A DNA stretch of 64,000 bases from an uncultured Sphingomonadaceae bacterium (GCA_947494305.1 CANLUL010000002.1:429727-493726); one strand, 5' to 3'; positions 16,704-25,757 are shown, counted from the first letter of the stretch. Translations and numbers: made by a program. The notes: a model not told the origin generated them from the sequence alone.

Positions 16704-17803
16704 TCTGCCGGTTCTTTCACATCGAGTACGCCGCGTGCGACCTGATCGCGTTCGATGCTCTCGAACAGGGCTTTGAAATTTCCTTCGCCAAAGCCGTCAT
16801 CGCCTTTGCGCTGAATAAATTCAAAGAAGACTGGTCCCACTTGCGGTTCGGCAAATATCTGAAGCAGAAGCCTAGGTTCGCCACCTTCGGTTGTGCCATC
16901 CAGAAGGATACCGCGTGTTTGCAATTCGGATGGTTGTTCTCCATGACCGGGCAGTCGCTCATCGAGCATCTGATAATAAGTTTCGGGAGGCGCTGTCATA
17001 AAGGGAACACCCAGCTTTTTGAGCCTGTCCCAGCAGCCCACCAAATCTTCGCAGATCAGAGCAATATGCTGGATACCTTCGCCGTTAAACTCGCGCAGAA
17101 ATTCTTCAATCTGACCTTTGCCGCCTTCACCCTCTTCGTTGAGTGGAATACGGATCTTCCCGTCCGGTGCGGTGAGCGCCTTTGAGGTCAGGCCGGTATA
17201 TTCGCCCTTGATATCAAAGAAACGGATTTCCCTGAAATTGAACAGGGTTTCATAGTAATCTGCCCAATATTTCATCCGGCCGCCATAAACATTATGGGTC
17301 AAGTGATCGATGGTATGAAAGCCTGCGCCTTCAGGATTGCGATCCACGCCGGGCAGATATTCAAAATCAATATCGTAGATGGACAGGTTTTCGCCGCGCT
17401 CACCGCCGTCATAGCGATCGACCAGATAGAGGATCGCACCGCCAATGCCGCGGATTGCCGGTATATGCAGTTCCATAGGTCCGGTTTCGACCGATACCGG
17501 CTCCGCGCCGTTTTTGATTAGATGATCCCAAGCCTTGCGTGCATCGCGGACCCGGAAAGCCATGCCGCAGGCGCTTGGCCCATGTTCGCGGGCAAAATAC
17601 CAGGCCGCCGATTTGGGCTCATAGTTGATGATCAGATTGATCCCGCCTTGCCGCCATAGATGCACATCCTTTGAGCGATGCTCTGCGATCTTGGAGAAAC
17701 CCATGACTTCAAATACAGGTTCCAACACACCTTTTTCCGGTGCGCAAAACTCGACAAATTCAAAGCCGTCGAGGCCAGCGGGGTTTTCAAACAGATCAGC
17801 CAT
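16700..17803 (-). CDS. hppD: 4-hydroxyphenylpyruvate dioxygenase
   Basis: A 367-residue HPPD that converts 4-hydroxyphenylpyruvate to homogentisate with O2. The two VOC-type halves are complete, and the iron ligands sit in TIDHLTHN (His), GIQHIALI (His) and FFEFIQRKG (Glu). The C-terminal signature [19 protein letters not shown] is close to that of well-studied HPPDs. AAGGAAC lies before the ATG. It starts a three-gene operon (hppD, VOC, fah) whose promoter must lie in the 85 bp after dnaE2. No homogentisate 1,2-dioxygenase gene is present in the window. Confidence 0.96.
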   Translation of the reverse strand: MADLFENPAGLDGFEFVEFCAPEKGVLEPVFEVMGFSKIAEHRSKDVHLWRQGGINLIINYEPKSAAWYFAREHGPSACGMAFRVRDARKAWDHLIKNGAEPVSVETGPMELHIPAIRGIGGAILYLVDRYDGGERGENLSIYDIDFEYLPGVDRNPEGAGFHTIDHLTHNVYGGRMKYWADYYETLFNFREIRFFDIKGEYTGLTSKALTAPDGKIRIPLNEEGEGGKGQIEEFLREFNGEGIQHIALICEDLVGCWDRLKKLGVPFMTAPPETYYQMLDERLPGHGEQPSELQTRGILLDGTTEGGEPRLLLQIFAEPQVGPVFFEFIQRKGDDGFGEGNFKALFESIERDQVARGVLDVKEPAE

Positions 17804-17888
17804 GATTGTTCCTTAGCATATGTTGATTGGATTCGAAAAGTAGTTACAAATGAAACTATAAGAAATATTGGCTAGTTTTGCAAGCAGC

Positions 17889-20800
17889 TTAGTGGAAATC
17901 GCGTGACTTAGGTAATATACGGACATTGCGCGGATGTCCGCCGTTGGATTTTGCCGGTCCGTTCTGCAAGGCTTGCCGAAGCGCCGCTTGTTTATCTTCA
18001 TTGCGATAAACAGGTCGATTGACCTCATCGGCGCGGGCCATGGCAACAGGCGGTTTTTCTCTCGGGTCACCGCCTGTGCGTGCCGAATCAACATTTGGAG
18101 CAGGAATGACTGGGTGATCCCGTTTAGTAATATCATCCAGCATATGGGTTGCGTCTTCAATCCGGCTAACCATTAAGTGGATTACACCTTCACGGCTTTT
18201 CTGCACTTCACCGCTGGCAATCATCAAGCGCGCGGCCATCACCGGACGGCGCATTTTCTCAAATCTACTGGCCCAAAGGAGTAAGTTGGAAATGCCAGTC
18301 TCATCTTCCAGTGTGATGAAGATCGCATTGCCCTTACCGGGTCGCTGACGGATTAGCACGACCCCGGCGACGCGTTGAAACGATCCGTTCTTGGCTTCCG
18401 TTAGCTCTTCACAACTCAACACCCCATCCGCGCGCATCGTCTCTCGTAGAAACTCCATGGGGTGACCTTTCAGGGAAAGCTTGAAACTCTGATAATCGGT
18501 GACGACATGTTCGCCCTTGGTCATGGTCGGGAGTTTTGCATCTGCTTCGGTGGCCAGTTCCTTGGCCTGCGCGGCTTCGAACAGGGGTAGCGTGTTCACA
18601 GGAGTCCGGCGTACCTCCCAAAGCGCCTGTCGCCGATCCAATCCTAAGGACCGGCAGGCATCGGCGTCGGCGAGCAAACGCAGTGCGCGAGCGGGAAGGT
18701 TAGCCTTATGAGCAAGCTCTTCGACGGACTGGAAGGGCCGGGCAGCGGTAATTTCATCTGCCCATGTCTCACGAAAACCATCAATTTGACGAAAGCCAAG
18801 GCGGAGGCTTTTGTCCGTTCCAACCCCATTATCCCAATTGCTATGATTCACATCAATTGCACGTACCTCGACCCCATGCTCTCTAGCATCTCGCACCAGC
18901 TGCGCGGGTGCATAGAAACCCATGGGCTGTGAATTCAGGATCGCGGCCGCGAATACCGCCGGGTGATGGCATTTAATCCACGAACTGATGTAGACCAGAA
19001 TCCCGAAACTCTGCGCATGGCTTTCGGGAAAGCCATAGCTGCCGAACCCCTCAATCTGCTTGTAGCAGCGCTCGGCAAAATCACGCTCATAGCCGCGTCC
19101 AACCATGCCATTGATCATCTTCTCCTGAAAATGATGGATCGTACCGACATTGCGAAAAGTCGCCATGGCGCGGCGCAGTTTATTGGCATCACTGGCCGAA
19201 AAATTGGCGGCAACAATGGCAAGTTTCATCGCCTGTTCCTGAAATAGTGGTACGCCGCAGGTGCGGCCAAGCACGGTTTTCAGTTCATCAGGCGGATGGG
19301 GCGGGCTGGGTTGGGGATAGACAATCTTCTCTATGCCTGATCGCCGTCGCAAATAGGGATGCACCATATCCCCCTCGATTGGGCCCGGCCGGACAATCGC
19401 CACCTGTATCACCAGATCATAGAATTGGCGTGGACGCAGGCGCGGGAGCATATTGATTTGCGCGCGACTTTCGACCTGAAAGACACCGATGCTATCGCCG
19501 TTACACAGCATATCATAAGTGACCGGATCCTCAGTCGGGACATTTTGCAATGTCCATCTCCCCGCATTGCCGGGAGGAAGGATATTGATAGACTCCATTA
19601 GATCGAATGCTTTGCGGATGCAGGTAAGCATACCGAGTGCCAGCACATCGACCTTCATCAAGCCCAGTGCATCGATATCATCCTTGTCCCACTCAATAAA
19701 AGTCCGATCCTCCATCGCCGCATTGTGGATCGGGACGGTTTCATCCAGCCGATCCTGGGTGAGGACGAAGCCGCCTACATGCTGAGAGAGATGTCTAGGG
19801 AATTGCAGGATCTGCTTCACCAGATCGCCAAGGCGTTTAATCTCTGGGCTTTCCGGATCAAGCCCGGTTTCGGCAAAACGGTTATCGGGCGCACTGCTGG
19901 AATAGCTGCCCCAGACTGTGCTCGACAGGCGCGAGGTGATATCTTCGGACAACCCCAAAGCCTTCCCAACCTCACGGATCGCGCTGCGGGAACGATAGTG
20001 CACCACCGTTGCTGCAATCCCGGCGCGGTGCCGGCCATAGCGTTCGTAAATATACTGGATGACTTCTTCGCGGCGTTCATGTTCGAAATCGACGTCGATA
20101 TCGGGCGGCTCCTTGCGTTCTTCGGAGATAAATCGCGAGAAGAGTAGGTCATGTTTCATCGGATCGACTGAGGTAATATGCAGCAAATAGCAAACTGCCG
20201 AGTTGGCAGCTGAACCGCGCCCCTGGCATAAGATACCCTGATCGCGCGCCCATTTGACAATGTCATGGACGGTTAGAAAATAGGGCGCATATTGCAGCTT
20301 GTCGATCAGGCGGAGCTCGCCCTCGACTTTCTCTCTCAGTCGCTTCGGTAGAACTTCTCCGTGTTTCTCATGGGCAGCAGACCAGGCGAGATGTTCAAGC
20401 CAGTCCTGCGGTGTCCAGCCCATGGGGACGGGTTCATCGGGGTAATGGTAGCTCAGTTCGTCGAGAGTGAAGTTAATCAGGTTCAGCAACCTTTGCGTCT
20501 GGCCAATGGCGTCTGGATAATCCTTGAACAATCTTGCCATTTCTTCGGGTGGTTTCAGATAGCGTTCGGCATTGGCGCGGAGCAGGCGGCCGGCTTTTGC
20601 AATAGTTGTCTTCTCGGCAATACAGGTCAGGATATCATGGAGCGGGCGCTGTTCGGCGGTGGCATAGAGCGGGTCGTTGGTAGCGAGTAGCGGGATGCTC
20701 GTGTTTTGGGAAAGGCGGTACAGCTTTTCCAGACTGCGTTTGTCCGGCCCTGACCTCGGCATGGTCGCACCTAACCAGATATGGGGCGTGTGTGATTTGA

Positions 20801-21317
20801 GATTTCGCCATAAGTCCCCCTCCCGTTTACGGGAGGGGTTAGGGGTGGGCATATCTTGATCCTTATCTTCCCACCCCCGGCCCCTCCCGTAAACGGGAGG
20901 GGAGAAGATAATCATCGCCCAATCTTCACCGCACCATTCGAGCAGGTCAGCTTCATATAAATGGCAGTCGCCTTTTTCCGCCCTCAGATTGCCAGTAGAG
21001 AGCATCCGCGTCAGCCTGCCCCAACCGCGACGGTTGAGCGGATAGACGATCATGTCAGGTGTATCGTCAGCAAAGATGAGCCGCGAACCGACAACCAGTT
21101 TCAGCTCTGGTAGCACAACGCCCTCTTCCTCCGCGTCTTCATGCGCGCGGCGTAAGGCGACATGCGCGCGAACCACCCCAGCGACGCTGTTGCGATCGGC
21201 AATACCAATACCGGCCATGCCCAGTTCCATCGCGCGCGTCACCATATCGGCTGGCGGAGATCCCCCGCGCAAGAAGCTATAATGGGTGGAGGCGCAGAGT
21301 TCTGAGAAGTGAATCAC
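17889..21317 (-). CDS. dnaE2: Error-prone DNA polymerase DnaE2
   Basis: A 1142-residue C-family polymerase, the catalytic part of the ImuA-ImuB-DnaE2 mutasome for SOS-linked translesion synthesis. It has the N-terminal PHP domain (HFSELCASTHYSFLRGG), the palm with PPDIDVDFEHE carrying catalytic aspartates, the finger segment FQEQAMKLA, and a C-terminal OB fold (VAGVVLIRQRPGKGNAIF). The start is GTG, overlapping the imuB stop by 4 bp (GTGA). Residues about 139-168 are encoded by an inserted 87-bp palindromic repeat, so the PHP domain carries an extra, low-complexity Pro/Arg/Gly loop. The frame stays open throughout. Confidence 0.97.
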   Translation of the reverse strand: MIHFSELCASTHYSFLRGGSPPADMVTRAMELGMAGIGIADRNSVAGVVRAHVALRRAHEDAEEEGVVLPELKLVVGSRLIFADDTPDMIVYPLNRRGWGRLTRMLSTGNLRAEKGDCHLYEADLLEWCGEDWAMIIFSPPVYGRGRGWEDKDQDMPTPNPSRKREGDLWRNLKSHTPHIWLGATMPRSGPDKRSLEKLYRLSQNTSIPLLATNDPLYATAEQRPLHDILTCIAEKTTIAKAGRLLRANAERYLKPPEEMARLFKDYPDAIGQTQRLLNLINFTLDELSYHYPDEPVPMGWTPQDWLEHLAWSAAHEKHGEVLPKRLREKVEGELRLIDKLQYAPYFLTVHDIVKWARDQGILCQGRGSAANSAVCYLLHITSVDPMKHDLLFSRFISEERKEPPDIDVDFEHERREEVIQYIYERYGRHRAGIAATVVHYRSRSAIREVGKALGLSEDITSRLSSTVWGSYSSSAPDNRFAETGLDPESPEIKRLGDLVKQILQFPRHLSQHVGGFVLTQDRLDETVPIHNAAMEDRTFIEWDKDDIDALGLMKVDVLALGMLTCIRKAFDLMESINILPPGNAGRWTLQNVPTEDPVTYDMLCNGDSIGVFQVESRAQINMLPRLRPRQFYDLVIQVAIVRPGPIEGDMVHPYLRRRSGIEKIVYPQPSPPHPPDELKTVLGRTCGVPLFQEQAMKLAIVAANFSASDANKLRRAMATFRNVGTIHHFQEKMINGMVGRGYERDFAERCYKQIEGFGSYGFPESHAQSFGILVYISSWIKCHHPAVFAAAILNSQPMGFYAPAQLVRDAREHGVEVRAIDVNHSNWDNGVGTDKSLRLGFRQIDGFRETWADEITAARPFQSVEELAHKANLPARALRLLADADACRSLGLDRRQALWEVRRTPVNTLPLFEAAQAKELATEADAKLPTMTKGEHVVTDYQSFKLSLKGHPMEFLRETMRADGVLSCEELTEAKNGSFQRVAGVVLIRQRPGKGNAIFITLEDETGISNLLLWASRFEKMRRPVMAARLMIASGEVQKSREGVIHLMVSRIEDATHMLDDITKRDHPVIPAPNVDSARTGGDPREKPPVAMARADEVNRPVYRNEDKQAALRQALQNGPAKSNGGHPRNVRILPKSRDFH
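20816..20902. repeat. 87-bp palindromic repeat inserted in frame in dnaE2
   Basis: Two arms (20816-20849 and 20870-20902) are inverted copies matching at 30 of 33 positions, with a 20-bp spacer. Each arm holds its own hairpin CCCTCCCGT-TT-ACGGGAGGG. The total length is 87 bp, exactly 29 codons, and dnaE2 is not interrupted. On the coding strand it gives a peptide with SPPVYGRGRG at one end and TPNPSRKREG at the other. From memory, GGGAGGGG-type palindromes of this kind are usual between genes in alphaproteobacteria, so its place inside a polymerase gene is notable. Confidence 0.85.
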
Positions 21318-22870
21318 GCAAATAACCCGTGGAGAAACCAGTCTGGATTCGCCTTTTCCTCACCATAAAGCCCGTGCCGGAACAGCCAGTAGCGCCGACC
21401 CTTCACATCCTCGACCCGGTAATAATCCCGCGTCAGTCCGCCCTTGCCGGACTGCTGCCCGTGCTTGCGCTGCCACCATTCGGAACCAATCCGCTCGGGG
21501 CCTTCATAGCGGATAACCTGATGCGCCTTACGCCGCCAGGTGAAGCGATGCGGCGGTCCGTCGGGCACCTCGGCAATCACCTGCACGCGCTGCGGTGGAT
21601 CGAACATATGAAGCGGCCGCATCGGCGGATTACCGGAGGGAGGAATCTCCCACGGCGCTGGCGGCGGGGCATCCAGCGCGGGTAAGGCGAGCAGACCTTG
21701 CTCCGGTATATGACTGTCAGCAGGCTGAAATTTCTGCACCTGTCCTCGTCCCATGCGCGTGCTGAGTTGGCTCACCAAAGCGACTTCATCGGCTTCCAGA
21801 TCTTCACCGCCTTCGAGTTTGAGCTGTTTCACCGCCAGCGTCTCGGCCGCGACAATGCTGAGCCGGATCAGGTCATAACCAAAGCCGGGATTTAGTTCGT
21901 CATTCAAGGCATCAATCCGTTCACGCAGCAAGCGTTTGAACAAAGCCGGATCGCGGGTCGGCGCGCCGGTCTCTACGCCCAGTTTCGCGATATCACCATC
22001 ACAGCGGAACAACATCATACGGATCATCCGTGCGCCCTGTCCGCGTTGTTCAAGCTGCACGGATGCTTCTACAAATAGCTCTTCGAGTACACTCAATGCG
22101 GCATCGATATGAGTGAGTGGTTCGGGAAAGCGGCGGTCGGTTGTCACATTGCCAAGACTGCGAACCGGATCAATCGGACGATCTTCCACACCTAACAAGC
22201 GATCCAGTTTCAGGGTCAGTTCCATACCAAAGCGCGCTGCCAGATTAGGGCGCGGCCGGTCCGATAGATCGCCAATCTTGTAAAGCCCGGCTCGCTCCAG
22301 TGCCTGATGCGTTTTGGCATCCATATCGAGAGCGCTCACCGGAAGTTGCTCTTCTGCTCCTTCCTTCAGACCATGCTGTGCCAATGCAAGCGCGGCATCG
22401 GGTGTGTCAGCCAGCGCCCAATGGGCAGAATAACCGACCGTATCCAACTGGTCTTCGGCATCGCGTGCCAGCGCCTTTTCAGAGTCATAGAAATGCGCCG
22501 CGCCGGTAATGTCGAGAATCAACGCATGTGGCGGCGCGACAGCAACCATCGGTGTGTAGCGCTCACACGCTTCCGCGAGGCGATCCAGCAACTGTGCATC
22601 GGCGAGCATGTCATGGTCGAAAGCCATCAGGTCCGGTACCCGTGCCCGGGCATCGGCCAGCTTCATGCCGGCGCCCAATCCCAAAGCAACAGCTTGCCGG
22701 TCGGGGGCGGTAATGACCACCGCACCACGCTGTTTTTCGGTTAGCGCAAAAGGAGCCTCAGGCTGCCCGCGCGCCCTGATGATCCGCTCGGTCGGCAGCC
22801 AGGGCAGGAACAGCGCCAAGGTCCGGCGCTGTCTCTCCTGCTTGCCGTTCACGGAATGCATGATCGTCAT
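21314..22870 (-). CDS. imuB: ImuB, catalytically inactive Y-family polymerase subunit
   Basis: About 518 residues of the Y-family polymerase fold. The first strand reads LALFLPWLPTERI where active Y polymerases have a metal-binding Asp (D-x-D-x-F-Y/F), so it is non-catalytic like known ImuB proteins, which act as the hub joining the clamp, ImuA and DnaE2. The ORF-track start at 22987 is too far upstream. I chose the ATG at 22870 behind CTGGAGTGGAACC, though the ATG at 22861 is possible. The gene overlaps imuA by 113 bp and dnaE2 by 4 bp, so all three are co-expressed. Confidence 0.92.
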   Translation of the reverse strand: MTIMHSVNGKQERQRRTLALFLPWLPTERIIRARGQPEAPFALTEKQRGAVVITAPDRQAVALGLGAGMKLADARARVPDLMAFDHDMLADAQLLDRLAEACERYTPMVAVAPPHALILDITGAAHFYDSEKALARDAEDQLDTVGYSAHWALADTPDAALALAQHGLKEGAEEQLPVSALDMDAKTHQALERAGLYKIGDLSDRPRPNLAARFGMELTLKLDRLLGVEDRPIDPVRSLGNVTTDRRFPEPLTHIDAALSVLEELFVEASVQLEQRGQGARMIRMMLFRCDGDIAKLGVETGAPTRDPALFKRLLRERIDALNDELNPGFGYDLIRLSIVAAETLAVKQLKLEGGEDLEADEVALVSQLSTRMGRGQVQKFQPADSHIPEQGLLALPALDAPPPAPWEIPPSGNPPMRPLHMFDPPQRVQVIAEVPDGPPHRFTWRRKAHQVIRYEGPERIGSEWWQRKHGQQSGKGGLTRDYYRVEDVKGRRYWLFRHGLYGEEKANPDWFLHGLFA

Positions 22871-23663
22871 GGTTCCACTCCAGTCGGGCGTTGAGCCCGT
22901 AAAGCCCGCTGCGATGGCGCAGCAGAGTGATGTCAAAAGTCGAATGGCCGGGGGCATTGGCTTCGAGCGGGGCAGAGGGCGCAGCATTGACTTGCCAGCG
23001 ACTAAAAGCGGCGGTGGGTAAGGGATCTTCCATATCGCTACCCGAACGCAATAGAAGGCTGGTCACGCCGGATTGTCTCGCCGACAATGACAGTCGCCGG
23101 GTTGCGGTCAGATCCAGTCCCTTTGGTTTTTTCCCTGCCAAATCGACAATCACTGCACCGATTGCTGGAGAACGCACACCGTCAGCCGCTGCGCGTAACA
23201 CGGCTATGCTATCCGGGGCATTCACATATATGATGCTATCCGGATCAATACCCAGCTCGGCTATGCCAGGGGGAAAGAGATGCCCATGCCGCCGGTTTTC
23301 TGCGCTTTCATTTATCCATAATATGGGTTTATCGTCTCTGCACCGTTCTGCCAGCAACAAAGCCATTGCGGCCGCGCTTGTCCCATCTGTTTTTTCTGCC
23401 GCATGAATCTCATGCAGCGCTGCCCGCGGCAAGCCATCGGCCATCGCATTGCCTCGCAGGGCGGCATCGATCCGGTTCACGCCAAAACTGAAATGCGTCG
23501 GACCCCTATCCGCTTCAACTGCCCTTGCAGCGGGCGCGGACAATATCCGGGCAAGCCGCGTCTTGAGCGCCGCTGCTTTCCGTCCAGCTGTTTCAGGCAC
23601 AGCAAAAGGGTTGGTCGGAGAGGCGTCTATTGCCCGCACCGAATCCGAATCGATATTGTTCAT
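22758..23663 (-). CDS. imuA: ImuA, RecA-like mutasome protein
   Basis: A 301-residue protein of the ImuA/SulA-related group with a RecA-like core. LPRAALHEIHAAE opens the ATPase-like region, followed by PILWINESAENRRHGHLFPPG and VRSPAIGAVIVDL. It partners ImuB and DnaE2 in damage-induced mutagenesis. I used the inner ATG at 23663 rather than 23729, because a promoter-like sequence and an inverted repeat lie between the two. If that promoter is real, the transcript has almost no leader. It is the first gene of the cassette. Confidence 0.87.
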   Translation of the reverse strand: MNNIDSDSVRAIDASPTNPFAVPETAGRKAAALKTRLARILSAPAARAVEADRGPTHFSFGVNRIDAALRGNAMADGLPRAALHEIHAAEKTDGTSAAAMALLLAERCRDDKPILWINESAENRRHGHLFPPGIAELGIDPDSIIYVNAPDSIAVLRAAADGVRSPAIGAVIVDLAGKKPKGLDLTATRRLSLSARQSGVTSLLLRSGSDMEDPLPTAAFSRWQVNAAPSAPLEANAPGHSTFDITLLRHRSGLYGLNARLEWNHDDHAFRERQAGETAPDLGAVPALAADRADHQGARAA

Positions 23664-23668
23664 GGTTT

Positions 23669-23685
23669 GTTCCAATCTATAGAAC
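23669..23685 (-). promoter_or_regulatory. GTTC-N9-GAAC inverted repeat and promoter-like sequence before imuA
   Basis: GTTC-N9-GAAC lies 5 bp before the imuA ATG. On the coding strand TTGACC and TAGATT, 16 bp apart, flank and overlap it. SOS genes of alphaproteobacteria usually carry a GTTC-N7-GTTC type LexA box, and this repeat has the right half-sites in inverted order and different spacing. It is a candidate damage-response operator but not a clean match. Confidence 0.35.
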
Positions 23686-23795
23686 GGAGCGATTTGGTCA
23701 AGTGATTCTGTTGGACAGGCTTTTTCCAATCACCCTTGATCGAAGGCGCGAGAACCGCCACATCGTACATTCTGTCCTCCTGAAAAAGACTCTAA

Positions 23796-24557
23796 ATGAC
23801 TGAAAAATTACGTACTCTTGTTGAATCTAATATTTTCCAGAATGCGATTCTGGTGGTGATCGTAATCAATGCGGTCATTATCGGTATGGAAACATCGCCA
23901 GCGTTGATGGGCAGCTATGGACCGGCTCTGGTTCTGCTCGATACAATCGCTTTGGGTATTTTCATTGTCGAAATATTGATGAAGCTATTCGTGTACCGGT
24001 TCAGCTTTTTCAAGGATGGTTGGAATGTCTTCGATTTTACCATTGTTGCTGTGGCGTTGCTGCCGACCGGAGGCAATCTATCAGTCCTCCGTGCACTCAG
24101 GATATTGCGCGCCTTGCGGCTGATCTCGGCCATGCCGAAAATGCGCAAAGTGGTGCAGGGGCTATTTGCCGCTATCCCCTCTATGGGCACAGTGATCCTG
24201 CTACTCGGTTTGGTGTTCTATATCGCGGCGGTCATGGCGACGAAACTGTTCGGCGGTGAATTCCCGCAATGGTTTGGTTCGATCGGCGCTTCGCTCTATT
24301 CTCTGTTCCAGATCATGACTTTGGAAAGCTGGTCGATGGGCATCGTTCGCCCAATCATGGAGGTTTATCCATGGGCCTGGGTTTTCTTTGTGCCCTTTGT
24401 GCTTGTGACCAGCTTTGTCGTCCTGAACCTGTTCATCGCGATTATCGTCAACGCGATGCACGAAGAAGCCGACGAAGAACAAACGGCGCAGCGCGATGAA
24501 ATGCTAGAAGAGATCAGGGCGCTACGAAAAGACGTGGCAGAGTTGAAGAAACACTAA
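23796..24557 (+). CDS. Voltage-gated sodium channel (NaChBac/NavAb family)
   Basis: A 253-residue six-helix channel subunit working as a homotetramer in the inner membrane. S1 to S3 run from ILVVIVINAVIIGM, and S4 carries four arginines at every third position (LRALRILRALRLIS). The selectivity filter is TLESWSMG at residues 175-182, the sodium-selective filter of NavAb. S6 (FVPFVLVTSFVVLNLFIAII) is followed by a short charged helix that probably forms the tetramer coiled coil. It stands alone and its stop overlaps the convergent DUF1971 gene by 4 bp. Such channels support pH, motility or sodium homeostasis in marine and alkaline bacteria. Confidence 0.95.
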   Translation: MTEKLRTLVESNIFQNAILVVIVINAVIIGMETSPALMGSYGPALVLLDTIALGIFIVEILMKLFVYRFSFFKDGWNVFDFTIVAVALLPTGGNLSVLRALRILRALRLISAMPKMRKVVQGLFAAIPSMGTVILLLGLVFYIAAVMATKLFGGEFPQWFGSIGASLYSLFQIMTLESWSMGIVRPIMEVYPWAWVFFVPFVLVTSFVVLNLFIAIIVNAMHEEADEEQTAQRDEMLEEIRALRKDVAELKKH

Positions 24558-24826
24558 TCCGGTTTTTCACGGAAGAAATGCACCTGCATTTGCATCGGCC
24601 CAACCAATTCCACATGATGCAATTGCTGCGGTTCGATTATCTGTGTGTCCCCCGCTTGCATGTGCCGGCTATTGCCGCTTTCTTCAATCACATAGACTAG
24701 TTCACCGGCGATTAACTCCAGTAAACCCCATGTGCCTGGCTTTGTATTGTGGGCCTCTTGCAAAGCTTGCGGCAGGGTTGCTTCGCTAAAAACCGGTGTG
24801 GATTTATAGGCTTCAGGTTTGCTCAC
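24554..24826 (-). CDS. DUF1971 (YeaR/TehB-like) cupin protein
   Basis: A 90-residue single-domain cupin-like protein. The core runs TWGLLELIAGELVYV, then SRHMQAGDTQIIEPQQLHH, then MQVHFF, as in DUF1971 proteins (E. coli YeaR and the extra domain of some TehB). The start is GTG, 3 bp after the membrane-protein stop. It is third in the NsrR-flanked - strand operon. E. coli yeaR is itself NO/nitrate-responsive and repressed by NsrR, so the context supports a nitrosative-stress role. The ligand is unknown. Confidence 0.85.
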   Translation of the reverse strand: MSKPEAYKSTPVFSEATLPQALQEAHNTKPGTWGLLELIAGELVYVIEESGNSRHMQAGDTQIIEPQQLHHVELVGPMQMQVHFFREKPD

Positions 24827-24829
24827 AGT

Positions 24830-25276
24830 TCAAACCACAGCAAAGCGAATGATTGCGATGGCTATACCGAATAACGCAAACATAATCGGTACAACCAGCA
24901 TTTGCCCGTAAACCGAACCAAAAGTCATCGGTCCGGTGAATGTATCAAACTTTCCATCAACCCATTGATTCTTCTGCCGCTTGCGATCGGTCATAGCAAG
25001 GCTGTTCAATATGAAGGCAGTGCCGAAATACATGAGCGTGTAAAGCACGCTAATCGCTATCATGAATAGCGCTTTGCCATCATGACCTGTTCCCAACAAC
25101 AAACCCATGAAGAACAAGATATAACTGGCCGCCATGCTGCCCCAGATAATGGCTGGAATACCAAAAGTTCTTGCCTCTGGCTGCACGCGGACAGGAATAT
25201 AATCAGTCTTGACCGGAGCACTGGTATCTTCAAATTCCATGCTTTGAACCGCGAGATTATTTTCATCGAGCAACAT
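24830..25276 (-). CDS. Small three-helix membrane protein of unknown function
   Basis: A 148-residue protein with a soluble N-terminus of about 35 residues and three clear membrane segments: IIWGSMAASYILFFMGLLLG, FMIAISVLYTLMYFGTAFIL and VPIMFALFGIAIAIIRFAVV. I do not recognise a named family. The start is the ATG at 25276 behind AAGGAGATTTTTG, overlapping the globin gene by 14 bp, whereas the ORF track starts 51 bp earlier. Lying between a globin and a YeaR-like cupin, it is probably part of the same NO or oxygen response. Confidence 0.8.
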   Translation of the reverse strand: MLLDENNLAVQSMEFEDTSAPVKTDYIPVRVQPEARTFGIPAIIWGSMAASYILFFMGLLLGTGHDGKALFMIAISVLYTLMYFGTAFILNSLAMTDRKRQKNQWVDGKFDTFTGPMTFGSVYGQMLVVPIMFALFGIAIAIIRFAVV

Positions 25277-25742
25277 CAAAAATCTCCTTCTTGGAAGTGT
25301 TTTTCTGGCGAATGGTTGGCAAACCATCGCGGTGGATAGAGATGCCCGTCATCAAGCTATCTGCGATCCGCGCAGCGCGATCGGACATAAATTGGCAGGC
25401 ATTGGAATTGACAAAAACGGTTGGAAGCACTTCGTTAAAAAGACCGAGCCAACGTGTAAAATGCGTCTGACTAATGCCGGGAATGGCAAGATGTTTGACC
25501 ATCGGGTTACCGTGAAAGCGGCCTGATTCAATCGCGATGGATGTCCAGAAGTCCTTCATCCTCGCTAGATGGGGAGGCCAATCAGTTATGATCTCATCGA
25601 AAATGGGCCCCAGCATTTCATCGCTGCGGATGCGGTCATAAAATGTCTCAACCAACTCTGAGATTCGTTCTTCGGTAATCCCCATGGCGATGGCATCGTT
25701 AAATTTCTGCTCGCGGGCGCTGATGGTGTGCGGGTGTGGCAT
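25263..25742 (-). CDS. Truncated haemoglobin, group III
   Basis: A 159-residue 2-on-2 globin. ISELVETFYDRIRSDEMLGPIFDE is the group III B-helix/CD pattern, WPPHLARMKDFWTS holds the E-helix region, and the proximal heme histidine is in QTHFTRWLGLF. Such proteins bind O2 and NO, and in several bacteria protect against nitrosative stress. It is the first gene of a - strand operon, divergent from an nsrR-like regulator, and its start lies 16 bp from the first NsrR-type operator. This places it under NO-sensing control (inference supported by the sites). Confidence 0.92.
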   Translation of the reverse strand: MPHPHTISAREQKFNDAIAMGITEERISELVETFYDRIRSDEMLGPIFDEIITDWPPHLARMKDFWTSIAIESGRFHGNPMVKHLAIPGISQTHFTRWLGLFNEVLPTVFVNSNACQFMSDRAARIADSLMTGISIHRDGLPTIRQKNTSKKEIFDVAR

Positions 25743-25757
25743 CGTTTCGACTCATTA

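Noticed and set aside
20816-20902. Possible frameshift or assembly error in dnaE2 at the palindrome
   Set aside because: The frame is open on both sides, the element is 87 bp (29 codons), and downstream DnaE2 motifs are intact, so it reads as a true in-frame insertion.
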